The translations under genes and the position numbers were made by a program. The notes under the pieces were generated by a model, which saw nothing but the letters and a program-made list of their open reading frames with translations, had not been told where the DNA came from and made no database searches. Below are positions 1 to 9,236 of a stretch of DNA of 20,646 nucleotides, one piece after another. Source of the stretch: Dehalococcoidia bacterium (lineage in GTDB: Bacteria; Chloroflexota; Dehalococcoidia; UBA6926). The number at the start of each line of letters is the position of its first letter. The first letter of the stretch is position 1. The DNA lies in contig JASLZO010000003.1 in the NCBI GenBank assembly GCA_030754805.1, positions 1 to 20,646 of the forward strand, written 5' to 3'.

Positions 1-2
1 GC

Positions 3-212
3 TACGTCGAGATGCTTATCTACCAGGCGGTGCTGGAAAACGCGGCCTCCGAGCAAACCGCGCGCATGGTTGCCATGCGCAACGCGACTGACAGCGCGGA
101 AGAGATGATTTCTGACCTGTCGCTTATCTATAACAAGGCCCGCCAGGAATCCATCACCACGGAACTGCTCGACCTGGTCGGCGGCGTGGCGGCGCTGGAA
201 GCTGCATCGTGA
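3..212 (+). CDS. atpG: F1 ATP synthase gamma subunit, C-terminal fragment
   Basis: This is the last 69 codons of the gamma subunit, the rotating central stalk of the cytoplasmic F1 part of ATP synthase. The gene is cut by the window edge, so no start is visible. The reading frame begins YVEMLIYQAVLENAASEQ and continues with AMRNATDSAEEMI, then LIYNKARQESITTEL. This is the conserved C-terminal helix of the family that packs inside the alpha3-beta3 ring. The TGA stop overlaps the GTG start of the next gene (GTGA), which suggests translational coupling. In most bacteria atpD follows directly, but here two HAD phosphatase genes intervene. The identification is secure; only the upstream part is missing. 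Confidence 0.95.
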   Translation, partial: YVEMLIYQAVLENAASEQTARMVAMRNATDSAEEMISDLSLIYNKARQESITTELLDLVGGVAALEAAS

Positions 213-937
213 TCGTGAGCGCGCCACTTACCGACGTAATCCTGACGGTGAGCTCTCAGGGTCGATCTGATATCCGACGAATAATCACCGGTGTGATCTT
301 TGATTTGGACGGCGTCCTGACGGATACCGAGACTCACTTCTTTCGTGCAGTGAACGTGCTGCTTACGGATCGGGGACACGAGGCACTAACAGACCACGAG
401 ATGATCGGCCTTGTCGGCCTGGACAACGCGTCCCTCTGGAACCGCCTGCGGACCGTGCGGCGGCTGGGGATGAGCCTGGCTGAGTACACGAAGCGTGTCG
501 ACTCGATTGCCCATGACATCTACGCACTTGAGATGAAGCCGAGTGACGGCGCCATCGAACTTCTAGCACGGGTCCGGGCACAGCGCCTACCGATGGGGCT
601 CGCTACTTCCGGCGAGATGGCCTGGGTCGGCAACCGTCTGAGCATCCTCGGGATCGAAGAGGCGTTCGACGCGGTGGTGACAGGTGACCAGACGAGTCAC
701 CCGAAGCCTGACCCCGAGATATATCGGACCGCGATGAGCGAGTTGAACATTGACCCGAGCCAGGCGCTCGCCATCGAGGATTCGCCTATAGGTATCCAGG
801 CTGCGAAAGCGGCCGGAATGTTTACGATCGCCGTCCGAACAACGTGGACACGGAACAGGGACCTTTCGATCTCCGACACGGTCGTGGATTCGCTCCATGA
901 GATCACGTTCGAATCGTCTCCCGTACGGGCCGGATAG
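209..937 (+). CDS. HAD-superfamily phosphatase (subfamily IA), first of a tandem pair
   Basis: This is a cytoplasmic Mg-dependent phosphatase or phosphomutase-like enzyme of the beta-phosphoglucomutase/phosphoglycolate phosphatase group; the substrate cannot be told. Motif I is FDLDGVLTDTE with the nucleophile and acid/base aspartates near residues 32 and 34. A helical cap follows, then motif II (LATSGE), the lysine motif HPKPDPEIY and the acidic motif IEDSPIGIQAAKAAGM. The GTG start at 209 overlaps the atpG stop, favouring coupling, but it leaves about 28 residues before motif I, more than usual. GTG codons at 248 and 293 are alternatives. The TAG stop directly abuts the ATG of the second HAD gene. 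Family is certain; role and start are not. Confidence 0.88.
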   Translation: MIVSAPLTDVILTVSSQGRSDIRRIITGVIFDLDGVLTDTETHFFRAVNVLLTDRGHEALTDHEMIGLVGLDNASLWNRLRTVRRLGMSLAEYTKRVDSIAHDIYALEMKPSDGAIELLARVRAQRLPMGLATSGEMAWVGNRLSILGIEEAFDAVVTGDQTSHPKPDPEIYRTAMSELNIDPSQALAIEDSPIGIQAAKAAGMFTIAVRTTWTRNRDLSISDTVVDSLHEITFESSPVRAG

Positions 938-1642
938 ATGGCAGACGACGTGATGACCGGAGACGCCTCGGGGATCGTTTTCGACCTCGATGGGGTGCTG
1001 ATTGACACCGAGCCGATCTATCTGGAGACCATCAACTCAATCCTCTGCGACTTCCAGGTTAAACCGCTATCCGCGCAAGCTTACGAAGAGTTCATCGGTA
1101 AGTTCGCTGACTACACGTGGTCAACTCTTGGGGACCGCTACGGATTGTCGGTGACTCACGCGGAGTTGAAAGCGTCCTACGACGATCGACTTGAACGGAC
1201 CCTGCCATCACGGTTGCAACTTCGGCCGGAGGCGCGTGTTCTGTTGGACGCGGTCGGCAGACTCGGGATCAGACGTGCGGTCGCGACCTCATCGCGGCGC
1301 AGGTGGCTGGACCTGAAGATCGAAACTCTGGGACTTGAAACGTTCTTCGGTGCAGTCGTGAGCGCTGAAGACGTGGGGAAATTCAAACCGGAGCCTGATG
1401 TGTTCCTGGCGGCAGCCGATCAGGCTGGCATCGATCCGGCGAAAGCGGTGGCGATCGAAGATTCTCCGTCCGGCATCACTTCGGCAAAACGGGCAGGGAT
1501 GTGGGTATTTGCCCTGCGCACTGACTCGGGGGGCGGCCTGGACCTGTCAGAGGCCGACCGTGTGATTGACAGTCTTGAGGAGATCGACCTTGGCGCGCTC
1601 TTTGGCGCCAGAAACGGCGGACACGCGCACAGCGTTGTGTGA
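938..1642 (+). CDS. HAD-superfamily phosphatase (subfamily IA), second of a tandem pair
   Basis: A 234-residue paralogue of the preceding gene, starting one base after its stop. All catalytic motifs are intact: FDLDGVLIDTEPIYLE (aspartates near residues 16 and 18), motif II VATSSRRRW, the lysine motif KFKPEPDVF and IEDSPSGITSAKRAGM. The layout is that of beta-phosphoglucomutase-like and phosphoglycolate phosphatase-like enzymes, acting on a small phosphorylated metabolite that cannot be named from sequence. The N-terminus fits the usual family start, so ATG 938 is well supported. The TGA stop lies within the Shine-Dalgarno region (GAGGTG) of atpD, so it is probably co-transcribed with the ATP synthase genes. 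Similarity to its neighbour suggests a local duplication. Confidence 0.92.
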   Translation: MADDVMTGDASGIVFDLDGVLIDTEPIYLETINSILCDFQVKPLSAQAYEEFIGKFADYTWSTLGDRYGLSVTHAELKASYDDRLERTLPSRLQLRPEARVLLDAVGRLGIRRAVATSSRRRWLDLKIETLGLETFFGAVVSAEDVGKFKPEPDVFLAAADQAGIDPAKAVAIEDSPSGITSAKRAGMWVFALRTDSGGGLDLSEADRVIDSLEEIDLGALFGARNGGHAHSVV

Positions 1643-1651
1643 GGTGAATCA

Positions 1652-3049
<1,398 letters not shown>

Positions 3050-3054
3050 CGACG

Positions 3055-3504
3055 ATGCCAACCCACCTCCAAATCATCACATTAGACCGGGTCACCTATG
3101 AGGATGACGTGGACCTCGTGGTACTTCCGGGGATCGATGGCCAGCTGGGCGTTCTGCCACGGCACGCACCCACAGTTACGGCGCTCCAAGCGGGAGAGGT
3201 TGTGGCTCGGAAGAGTGGCGAAGAGGCCTTGATCGCGGTCACCGGCGGATTCGTCCAGGTGTCACCCGAGTCGGTTGTCGTGCTGGCGGATGCGGCCGAG
3301 CACGCCGAGGAGATCGACATCGAGCGGGCACAAGCAGCAAGGGACAGAGCCCAGCAGCGCGTGGAAGAGCGGCCTCCCATGACGGATGTGGACGTTGCAC
3401 GCGCAGAATCGGCGCTGGCGAGATCCCTCATACGGCTCAAGGTCGCAGAGAAGAACGGGCAACGGCCAGGGACCGGAACTCCACCAGCGGTGGGAACGGG
3501 TTAG
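3055..3504 (+). CDS. atpC: F1 ATP synthase epsilon subunit
   Basis: The small regulatory subunit on the F1 stalk, which couples rotation and can inhibit ATP hydrolysis. The N-terminal beta-sandwich is recognisable: an opening like LQIITLDRVTYEDDVDLVVLPG, then GQLGVLPRHAPTVTALQAGEV, then VTGGFVQVSPESVVVLADAAEHAEEID. The rest is the helical hairpin (ERAQAARDRAQQRVEER, then a second alanine-rich helix). At 149 residues it is slightly longer than usual, with a short proline/glycine-rich tail. It closes the atp operon; rex converges on it only 13 bases beyond the stop, and a small GC hairpin with four T lies just inside the rex end. Confidence 0.96.
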   Translation: MPTHLQIITLDRVTYEDDVDLVVLPGIDGQLGVLPRHAPTVTALQAGEVVARKSGEEALIAVTGGFVQVSPESVVVLADAAEHAEEIDIERAQAARDRAQQRVEERPPMTDVDVARAESALARSLIRLKVAEKNGQRPGTGTPPAVGTG

Positions 3505-3517
3505 CAGCGCTCCGCCA

Positions 3518-4213
3518 TTAACGGGGTCCGGCGCTCGCCGGTTTTGGAGCGGCCTGCTGCTCGGGATGTTGTTGGCCGGTCAGGTGGAAGGTCATCGTTT
3601 GCAACGCTTGGACCGGATCGATCGTCCGGACCCTAACGCCATTGGGCACACGAGGGTTCGACGGCGCGTAGTTCATGATGGCACGGATGCCCACCCTGAT
3701 GAGGCCGTCTATCACCGCCTGGGCTTGTTCGCCCGGCACGGCGACAATCGCGATCTCAATTCCCTTCTGGCGGACATATTTCTGGACCTCCCGGACGGGC
3801 CGGACCTCGATGTCCGCAATGTGCGTGCCGATGACCGCTTCGTCGGTGTCGAACGCGGCCTGGATATGGAAACCCTCCGGCGTGAACCCCGGGTACGTCA
3901 CGATCGCCTGACCAAGCCGGCCTGCTCCGATGAGGATCACGGGCCACGCGCGTTCCAGGCCAAGGATCCGGGTCAGGTCCAAGACGAGATGCGGGACGCT
4001 GTAGCCACGTCCTTGCTTCCCGAAACGGCCGAAGTAGCTGAGATCCTTACGGATCTGGGCCGGGGTGACGCTCAAAGCTTCTCCCAGCTCCTGGGAGCTG
4101 ACAACCTCGGTGCCTTCGTCACGCAGGGCACGGAGCGCCCGAAGATAGTGCGGCAATCGCTCCACGACCACATCCGGAATCTCTGCCGGCGATTGTCCTC
4201 GCACTGCCCCCAC
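3518..4213 (-). CDS. rex: redox-sensing transcriptional repressor Rex
   Basis: Rex binds DNA when NADH is low relative to NAD+ and releases it when NADH rises, controlling respiratory and fermentative genes. The protein (231 residues, about the usual size) has the N-terminal winged helix (RLPHYLRALRAL, VSSQELGEALSVTPAQIRKDLSYFGRFGKQGRGY), then a Rossmann NAD(H) domain with the nucleotide loop LIGAGRLGQAI and the downstream VAVPGEQAQAVIDGL and NYAP segments. A proline/alanine-rich tail follows. The start is a GTG at 4213; a second GTG three codons on is possible. It converges with atpC. I found no convincing Rex operator in the 187 bases upstream. Family assignment is firm. Confidence 0.96.
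   Translation of the reverse strand: MGAVRGQSPAEIPDVVVERLPHYLRALRALRDEGTEVVSSQELGEALSVTPAQIRKDLSYFGRFGKQGRGYSVPHLVLDLTRILGLERAWPVILIGAGRLGQAIVTYPGFTPEGFHIQAAFDTDEAVIGTHIADIEVRPVREVQKYVRQKGIEIAIVAVPGEQAQAVIDGLIRVGIRAIMNYAPSNPRVPNGVRVRTIDPVQALQTMTFHLTGQQHPEQQAAPKPASAGPR
3528..3545 (+). terminator. possible weak intrinsic terminator of the atp operon
   Basis: A GC palindrome (CCGGCG at 3528-3533, CGCCGG at 3536-3541) is followed by TTTT at 3542-3545, 24 bases after the atpC stop. It lies inside the 3' coding end of the convergent rex gene. The stem is short and the U tract only four bases, so termination may be partial; this is inferred from form alone. Confidence 0.4.
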
Positions 4214-4400
4214 GGCCTCGCTCGGCGCCCATTTACGTAGACGCCACAGGTTGAAAACTGATTGTAGGAACGGGGTTTCGAAGCCGTCAACATGTTTCCG
4301 ATTGAATCTGGCCCGGTTCGCGTGCGTCTTGGCCGTCTGTCATTCTGGGACTGATGGACCATCGACCTCAACAAGAATCCGACGGCCGAGCCATGACTAC

Positions 4401-4691
4401 ATGCCAGTAGGCTACTGCCGGCTGGAGATGCGACTCCCGGAGAACGGGTCGCTGAAGGGAAAACGGAGTGTGATGCGGTCCGTCACGCAGCGAGTGAATT
4501 CCAAGTACAACGTCTCCCTAGCTGAGATCGACGATCAAGATTCTTGGCAAAGGTTGACTATTGGAATCTCCTGTGTGAGCAACTCTGCGACGCAATGTCG
4601 CGAACAACTTGAGAAAGTCGTCGATTTCGTGACGGAGACACGCCTTGATGCCGAACTACTAGCTCACTCGATAGAGATCATCGACGCCTGA
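4401..4691 (+). CDS. DUF503 (YlxP-like) protein
   Basis: A 96-residue protein of the DUF503/YlxP family. Its characteristic pattern is present: a first strand (YCRLEMRLPENGSLKGKR), the helix SVMRSVTQRVNSKYNVSLAEID, then DDQDSWQRLTIGISCVSN and a closing helix. The family has a ferredoxin-like fold, and in Firmicutes members sit beside rbfA/infB, so a link to translation or ribosome assembly is often supposed but not established. I chose ATG 4401 because it gives the usual family N-terminus; the frame is open upstream to 4251, but those residues do not resemble the family. No clear ribosome binding site precedes it. The next gene starts 14 bases after the stop. Confidence 0.85.
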   Translation: MPVGYCRLEMRLPENGSLKGKRSVMRSVTQRVNSKYNVSLAEIDDQDSWQRLTIGISCVSNSATQCREQLEKVVDFVTETRLDAELLAHSIEIIDA

Positions 4692-4705
4692 ACGAGAGGA
4701 AGAAG

Positions 4706-5377
4706 ATGCCGATCGAGCGTTTTATTGTCGGGCCGATGGGGAATAACACGTACGTCCTTCATGACCTCAAATCGAAGGAGGCGGTCATCGTTGACCCGAG
4801 CATGGAAGCTGGTGCCGTGCTCGAGTGGGTGAAAGAGAAGGGCCTTACGGTGAACGCCGTGCTGAACACGCATGGGCATATGGACCATGTATTCTCGAAC
4901 GCACTGTTCGTTCGAGAGACCGGGGCGAAACTGCTCATCCACCGGGGTGACGAGGAAATGTTGGCCCAATTGGCGCAGCAGGGCCAGTGGACCGGCTCGA
5001 CGCCCGAAGCCTCGCCCGCACCGGACGCGTACCTGGAAGATGGCCTCGCGATTCCTGTCGGGTCGGAGTCGGTGCGAGTGATTTCGACGCCGGGCCATAC
5101 GCCTGGGAGCTCCTGCTTCGTCCTCGGTGACGCGGTAATGACTGGGGACACGCTGTTCCGCGGTTCGATCGGACGGTTCGACTTTCCTGGCGGAAACCTG
5201 GCTGAGCTGCTTTCATCGATCAAGACGAAGCTGTTCGAGGCCTTGCCCATTGAAACACGGGTGATGCCAGGGCATAACGACGTCTCGACGATTGCCGAGG
5301 AGAGACAATCGAATCCGTTCGTGGGCGACAACGCATCGGTCGACCTTTTGAAGCAGATCGAGCAACAGAACGAGTAG
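4706..5377 (+). CDS. metallo-beta-lactamase-fold hydrolase, glyoxalase II-like (YcbL type)
   Basis: A 223-residue MBL-fold hydrolase most like the short YcbL-type glyoxalase II proteins, which lack the C-terminal helical domain of full hydroxyacylglutathione hydrolase. The metal site is intact: THGHMDH (55-61), the later histidine in STPGHTPGS, the bridging aspartate in MTGDTLFRGSIGR, and a final histidine in VMPGHN. The opening GPMGNNTYVLHD is typical. It probably hydrolyses a thioester or related small substrate in the cytoplasm; the exact substrate cannot be told. The start ATG has a strong purine-rich ribosome binding site (AGAGGAAGAAG). It lies just downstream of the DUF503 gene, probably in the same transcript. 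Confidence 0.9.
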   Translation: MPIERFIVGPMGNNTYVLHDLKSKEAVIVDPSMEAGAVLEWVKEKGLTVNAVLNTHGHMDHVFSNALFVRETGAKLLIHRGDEEMLAQLAQQGQWTGSTPEASPAPDAYLEDGLAIPVGSESVRVISTPGHTPGSSCFVLGDAVMTGDTLFRGSIGRFDFPGGNLAELLSSIKTKLFEALPIETRVMPGHNDVSTIAEERQSNPFVGDNASVDLLKQIEQQNE

Positions 5378-5387
5378 CCCGACTCTC

Positions 5388-5414
5388 GGTCCCGAAAAGC
5401 GAGGGCACGGGACC
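5388..5414. other. inverted repeat downstream of the glyoxalase II-like gene
   Basis: A perfect 7-base inverted repeat (GGTCCCG at 5388-5394, CGGGACC at 5408-5414) with a 13-base loop lies 11 bases after the stop. It has no T run, so it is not a standard intrinsic terminator; it could be an mRNA-stabilising 3' hairpin or chance. Confidence 0.3.
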
Positions 5415-5471
5415 AACGCTTCGGCGACGGATTCCATTGTTGGCGAATATATAGGTTCTGAGACAGATTCT

Positions 5472-5499
5472 TTGACGGAATACGCTCGTGTGTTCTAAT
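5472..5499 (+). promoter_or_regulatory. sigma70-type promoter for the helicase gene
   Basis: A -35 box TTGACG (5472-5477) and a -10 box TCTAAT (5494-5499) are separated by 16 bases, each matching consensus at five of six positions. Transcription would start near 5506, just past the TTG at 5505. This argues that translation begins at the downstream GTG 5538, which has a G-rich stretch in front of it. Confidence 0.6.
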
Positions 5500-5537
5500 C
5501 TCGCTTGCGTTTGCGGGCACCACGAGACGGGGTACGT

Positions 5538-7880
5538 GTGGACACTCAGGGGTTTCTGGACTACATCGAAAGCCGCCGCACGTATCGGGGCCAGATTGCA
5601 CATATCGAGCATCATGCTGAACGACCCGCGCGTCACGCTGGATTGTCCGCCGGACTCCATCCCTTGCTCGAGGCAGCACTGGACGTCCGAGGATTCTCGA
5701 CTCTCTACAGTCATCAAATCGAGTCGATAACGGCGACATCTCGTCATGAGAACGTCGTGGTTGCCACCGGCCCTGCATCAGGGAAGAGCCTCTGCTACAA
5801 CATCCCAGTGCTGGATGCGTATTTGAACGCTCCGGGCAGGGCGCGCGCGATGTATGTGTACCCGACGAAAGCGCTTGCTCAGGACCAACTGCGGTCGCTG
5901 AGAGAGCTGATCGGCCCATTGCCACGCCATCCGGTGTTCGATACCTACGATGGCGATACGGAACCGGGCGACCGCGCGAGCATCCGGCGTTCAGCCGATA
6001 TCGTCCTCACGAATCCAGAGATGCTGCACCTGGGGATTCTGCCAAACCACCGTCAATGGAGCCGGCTATTCCGTGGCCTGAAGTTCGTGGTCATCGACGA
6101 GGCGCATGCCTATCGAGGCGTGTTCGGGTCGCACCTGGCGTTCGTCATTCGGCGATTGAGAAGAATCGCGAGGCTGTACGGGGCAGACCCACAGTTCGTG
6201 CTGACGTCCGCGACTTTGGGGAATCCGAAGGAGCACGCGGAGGCGCTGACCGGACTGCCCATCACCGCCATATCCGAGGATGGCGCGCCTTCCGGGGGCC
6301 GAGATTTCGTGCTGTGGAACCCACCGATCATCGACGACGCGCGGTCCGCGAGACGGAGCGCGACCCGTGAGGGTTCAGAGCTATTCACCCAAACAGTGGC
6401 CTCCGGCACCCGAACGCTTGCCTTTGTGCGATCGCGACAGGCGTCAGAGTTGGTCTTCCGCTATTCGCGGGACGATCTGGTAAAGGAGAGATCCCCGTTC
6501 GCGAAACGGGTGAGTTCATACCGCGCAGGGTATGTGCCGGAAGAACGCCGAGAGATCGAGCGTGCTTTCGCCGGTGGCGAGCTGATGGGAGTCGTCGCTA
6601 CTAACGCGATGGAGCTGGGGATCGACATCGGCGACCTGGATGCAGCGATCCTGATCGGGTACCCAGGGTCGCTGGCGGCGACGTTCCAACAAGCCGCTCG
6701 TGCTGGACGTCGAAGGGAGCGGGCGTTGGCGATCCTGGTTGTGTCCGAGAACCCACTGGAGCAGTACTTGGTCCGGCACCCCGACATGCTGTTCCGCCGA
6801 GGCGTCGAGTTTGCGCTGACCTCGACGACGAACCCGCGGATCTTGGGACCGCATCTGCTGTGCGCCGCGTACGAAGCGCCGCTCTCGTCGAACGATGCCG
6901 ATGTCCTGTGCGAGTCGGACCTATTCGAGGCGACACTCTGGGCGATGGAGCGGGAAGGAATCCTGCTGAGGCGCGAAGGAGGATCCTCCGGAGATCGGTG
7001 GCACGCCAGCCCGTCGGTTGGGTACCCCGCCGAGGCGGTACACCTGCGCTCGATCTCCGGAGACACGTACATGCTGATCGAACAGAACACCGGAAGATTG
7101 CTGGAGACCGTCGGTGAACCAGAGGCTTTTTCGAACGCCCACCCGGGCGCCGTCTATCTACACCGAGGGGAGGAGTTCGTCGTCCATGACCTAGACCTCG
7201 TGAGCAAGACGGCCACGCTGGCCCCAGCTTCGAAATTGCCCTACTTCACACAGTCGATGGACGATACCGACCTGCGCGTTCGGGCGCCGACGTCGACGCG
7301 ACCGATCGGGCCGACCAATGCTTCCATCGGCGGGGTCGACATCTCCCGCGCGGTGATCGGCTTTCGGAAGAAACGGCACGACACGAGCGAGATACTTGGG
7401 GTTGAGTATGTCGACCTTCCACCTCGAGAGTTCGACACTGAGGCCGTTTGGTGGACCGTCCCGCCAGCGGTCGTCGAAGAGGTCCGAAAGCGCGAACTGG
7501 ACGTCGCGGGCGGACTGCACGCGTTCGAACACGCCGCCATCGGACTCCTGCCATTGTTCGCACTCTGTGACCGCTGGGACATCGGTGGGCTCTCCACTCC
7601 GAAACACCCCGATACGGGAGAGGCGACGATCTTCATCTACGATGGCCATCCGGGTGGCGTTGGGATCGCCGAGCGAGGGTTCGAGATGTTGCGGGACCTG
7701 TGGGAGGCAACGTATCAACTCCTCCTAGAGTGCCCGTGTGAGGAGGGGTGTCCGTCGTGCATCCAATCACCGAAGTGCGGGAACAACAACGAACCCCTGG
7801 ACAAGGAGGCGGCGAAACTGATCTTGGAACGACTGTTCGTGGATGCGGCTGAAGAGCACGAGGCAACGCCCATTGCCTGA
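5538..7880 (+). CDS. DEAD/DEAH-box helicase with C-terminal DUF1998 zinc domain (MrfA/YprA family)
   Basis: A 780-residue superfamily 2 helicase of the MrfA/YprA type. Bacillus MrfA is a DNA helicase in mitomycin C repair, and a DNA repair role here follows by family. Visible motifs are the P-loop ATGPASGKSLCYN (near residue 80), YPTKALAQDQLR, LTNPEMLH, VIDEAHAYRG (DEAH box), TSATLGNP, the second RecA domain with ATNAMELGIDIG, and motif VI reading FQQAARAGRRRER, where QQAGRAGRR is usual. The C-terminal DUF1998 part carries the four-cysteine cluster CPCEEGCPSC...KC followed by GNNNEPLDKEAA. The start GTG 5538 fits the promoter and gives a normal N-terminus; TTG 5505 is less likely. Confidence 0.92.
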   Translation: MDTQGFLDYIESRRTYRGQIAHIEHHAERPARHAGLSAGLHPLLEAALDVRGFSTLYSHQIESITATSRHENVVVATGPASGKSLCYNIPVLDAYLNAPGRARAMYVYPTKALAQDQLRSLRELIGPLPRHPVFDTYDGDTEPGDRASIRRSADIVLTNPEMLHLGILPNHRQWSRLFRGLKFVVIDEAHAYRGVFGSHLAFVIRRLRRIARLYGADPQFVLTSATLGNPKEHAEALTGLPITAISEDGAPSGGRDFVLWNPPIIDDARSARRSATREGSELFTQTVASGTRTLAFVRSRQASELVFRYSRDDLVKERSPFAKRVSSYRAGYVPEERREIERAFAGGELMGVVATNAMELGIDIGDLDAAILIGYPGSLAATFQQAARAGRRRERALAILVVSENPLEQYLVRHPDMLFRRGVEFALTSTTNPRILGPHLLCAAYEAPLSSNDADVLCESDLFEATLWAMEREGILLRREGGSSGDRWHASPSVGYPAEAVHLRSISGDTYMLIEQNTGRLLETVGEPEAFSNAHPGAVYLHRGEEFVVHDLDLVSKTATLAPASKLPYFTQSMDDTDLRVRAPTSTRPIGPTNASIGGVDISRAVIGFRKKRHDTSEILGVEYVDLPPREFDTEAVWWTVPPAVVEEVRKRELDVAGGLHAFEHAAIGLLPLFALCDRWDIGGLSTPKHPDTGEATIFIYDGHPGGVGIAERGFEMLRDLWEATYQLLLECPCEEGCPSCIQSPKCGNNNEPLDKEAAKLILERLFVDAAEEHEATPIA

Positions 7881-7974
7881 GCGAGCATCCATGTGCGAAG
7901 GCGTCCTGCGACCGCCTCCCGGGCGGTATCACAATGGGACGCGCCACCGACCGATGCGCCGAGGAGTCTGAGCT

Positions 7975-8622
7975 ATGCCGCAGTATGCGGTCCGGATCTC
8001 AAGCAGCGGGACCGAGTTGGAGGGACGGCTCCATTTCCCCGATGGGGAAGAACTGCCCATCGGCGGGGTTGCGGTCTGCCATCCCCACCCGCAGTACGGC
8101 GGTGACATGGACAACACGGTGGTGATCGAGATCGTGCGGGCGCTACTGGACCGTGGCATCGCGGCCATGCGGTTCAACTTCCGTGGCGTGGGGAACAGCC
8201 AGGGATCCTATGGCGGCGGGACCAAGGAGAGGATGGACGCGATTGCTGCGATGAATGCCGTCGCGAACAATGACTTGGCGCCGCTGAAGCAGGTCGGTCT
8301 GGCGGGATATTCGTTCGGTGGTGGCGTCGCCCTCGGGGCGGCCCCGGAGGCGCCTGATCTGGCCGCATTGGCGGTCGTCTCGGCCGCTGGGGAGGGCGAT
8401 CTGGATGTCGAGGGTCTCGCGAAACTGACGATGCCGAAACTTCTCGTCACTGGCGATGCCGATTCGTTCGCCACAGTGGAGAAGATCGAGGAACTCGCCG
8501 GCCTGATGCCTGCACCGACCGAAACCGAGGTCTATCCGCGAACGGACCACTTCTGGTGGGGGTCCGAACAGCAGATGGCGGAGCGTGTCGCCAGATTCTT
8601 CCGCGCTTCCTTCGAACCGTAA
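7975..8622 (+). CDS. alpha/beta hydrolase, COG2945-like
   Basis: A compact 215-residue alpha/beta hydrolase of the COG2945 type. Near the N-terminus is the family signature VCHPHPQYGGDMDN. FNFRGVGNSQGSYGGG follows, then the nucleophile elbow GYSFGG (serine), the acid strand LLVTGDADSF, and the catalytic histidine in RTDHFWWG. These proteins are thought to be cytoplasmic esterase or peptidase-like enzymes; the substrate is unknown. ATG 7975 has a GGAG ribosome binding site eight bases upstream. It follows the helicase by 94 bases, which contain no recognisable element, and may share its transcript. No signal peptide is evident. Confidence 0.88.
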   Translation: MPQYAVRISSSGTELEGRLHFPDGEELPIGGVAVCHPHPQYGGDMDNTVVIEIVRALLDRGIAAMRFNFRGVGNSQGSYGGGTKERMDAIAAMNAVANNDLAPLKQVGLAGYSFGGGVALGAAPEAPDLAALAVVSAAGEGDLDVEGLAKLTMPKLLVTGDADSFATVEKIEELAGLMPAPTETEVYPRTDHFWWGSEQQMAERVARFFRASFEP

Positions 8623-8631
8623 TCCGTTCGG

Positions 8632-8660
8632 TTGTCGGGCCCCCGACCCATTCGTAGACT
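8632..8660 (+). promoter_or_regulatory. candidate promoter giving a leaderless lspA transcript
   Basis: TTGTCG (8632-8637), a 17-base spacer and TAGACT (8655-8660) form a plausible sigma70 promoter. Only six bases separate the -10 box from the lspA ATG, so the message would start at or next to the start codon. No Shine-Dalgarno sequence is visible. The spacer includes most of a small palindrome, GTCGGG/CCCGAC (8634-8647). Confidence 0.45.
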
Positions 8661-8666
8661 GACAGT

Positions 8667-9236
8667 ATGAATCTGGAAGCGGCGCCCGAGAGGGACACGC
8701 GACCGAAAAATGGCATTCTCCTGGCGCTTCCGTTCGTGATGGTCGGCGCCGTGGTCTTCGCGGCCGATCAAGCGACGAAGCAGACGGTCGCGACCTTGAT
8801 CGACCGTGGCGATGCCGTGTCGGTCACCTCGTTCTTTCGGATCACGCACGTGACGAACACCGGAAGCGCTTTCGGATTGCTCCAGGGTCAATCCGGATTC
8901 CTGATGCTGGCGAGCGTGATCGGCGTCCTCGCAGTGATCTTCTATTACCGGGCGAACGGTCGTGAAAGCCTGTTGCTTCGCGTAGCCCTGGGGCTCGTGA
9001 TGGGTGGTGCGCTTGGAAACTTCGCCGACCGCTTGTTTCGAGGGGCGGTGGTGGACTTTATCGATGTTCAGATCTGGTCTGGCTTTCACTGGCCTTCGTT
9101 CAACATCGCAGATAGCTCCCTCTTGATCGGACTGGCGATGCTGGCCTTCTACGTGATGCGTCAGCGGGAGCCCCGCCTCAGAGGAGCGATCGAACAAAGC
9201 TCGATGCCTGTGACCGACGGTGACGGAAAACCGTAG
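8667..9236 (+). CDS. lspA: lipoprotein signal peptidase (signal peptidase II)
   Basis: An inner-membrane aspartyl protease that removes signal peptides from diacylglyceryl-modified prolipoproteins. The 189-residue protein has four hydrophobic segments (roughly 16-34, 76-94, 103-118 and 145-164). It keeps the family signature: ADQATKQ, then THVTNTGSAFGLLQ, then GGALGNFADRLFRGAVVDFIDV and WPSFNIADSSL. The catalytic aspartates are near 130 (VVDF) and 149 (IADS). The soluble N-terminus is about 15 residues and the C-terminal tail is polar. It overlaps the next gene by 17 bases, a common lspA-rluD arrangement. No ribosome binding site is evident; the upstream -10 box placement suggests leaderless translation. 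Confidence 0.96.
   Translation: MNLEAAPERDTRPKNGILLALPFVMVGAVVFAADQATKQTVATLIDRGDAVSVTSFFRITHVTNTGSAFGLLQGQSGFLMLASVIGVLAVIFYYRANGRESLLLRVALGLVMGGALGNFADRLFRGAVVDFIDVQIWSGFHWPSFNIADSSLLIGLAMLAFYVMRQREPRLRGAIEQSSMPVTDGDGKP

Noticed and set aside
3386..4240. Long plus-strand open frame across rex
   Set aside because: It is antisense to the well-recognised Rex protein and shows no family resemblance; a G+C-rich shadow frame.
4214..4400. CAGGTTGAAAACTG (4247-4260) as a possible Rex operator upstream of rex
   Set aside because: It is only an imperfect palindrome and lacks the TTGTGA/TCACAA half-sites of known Rex operators.
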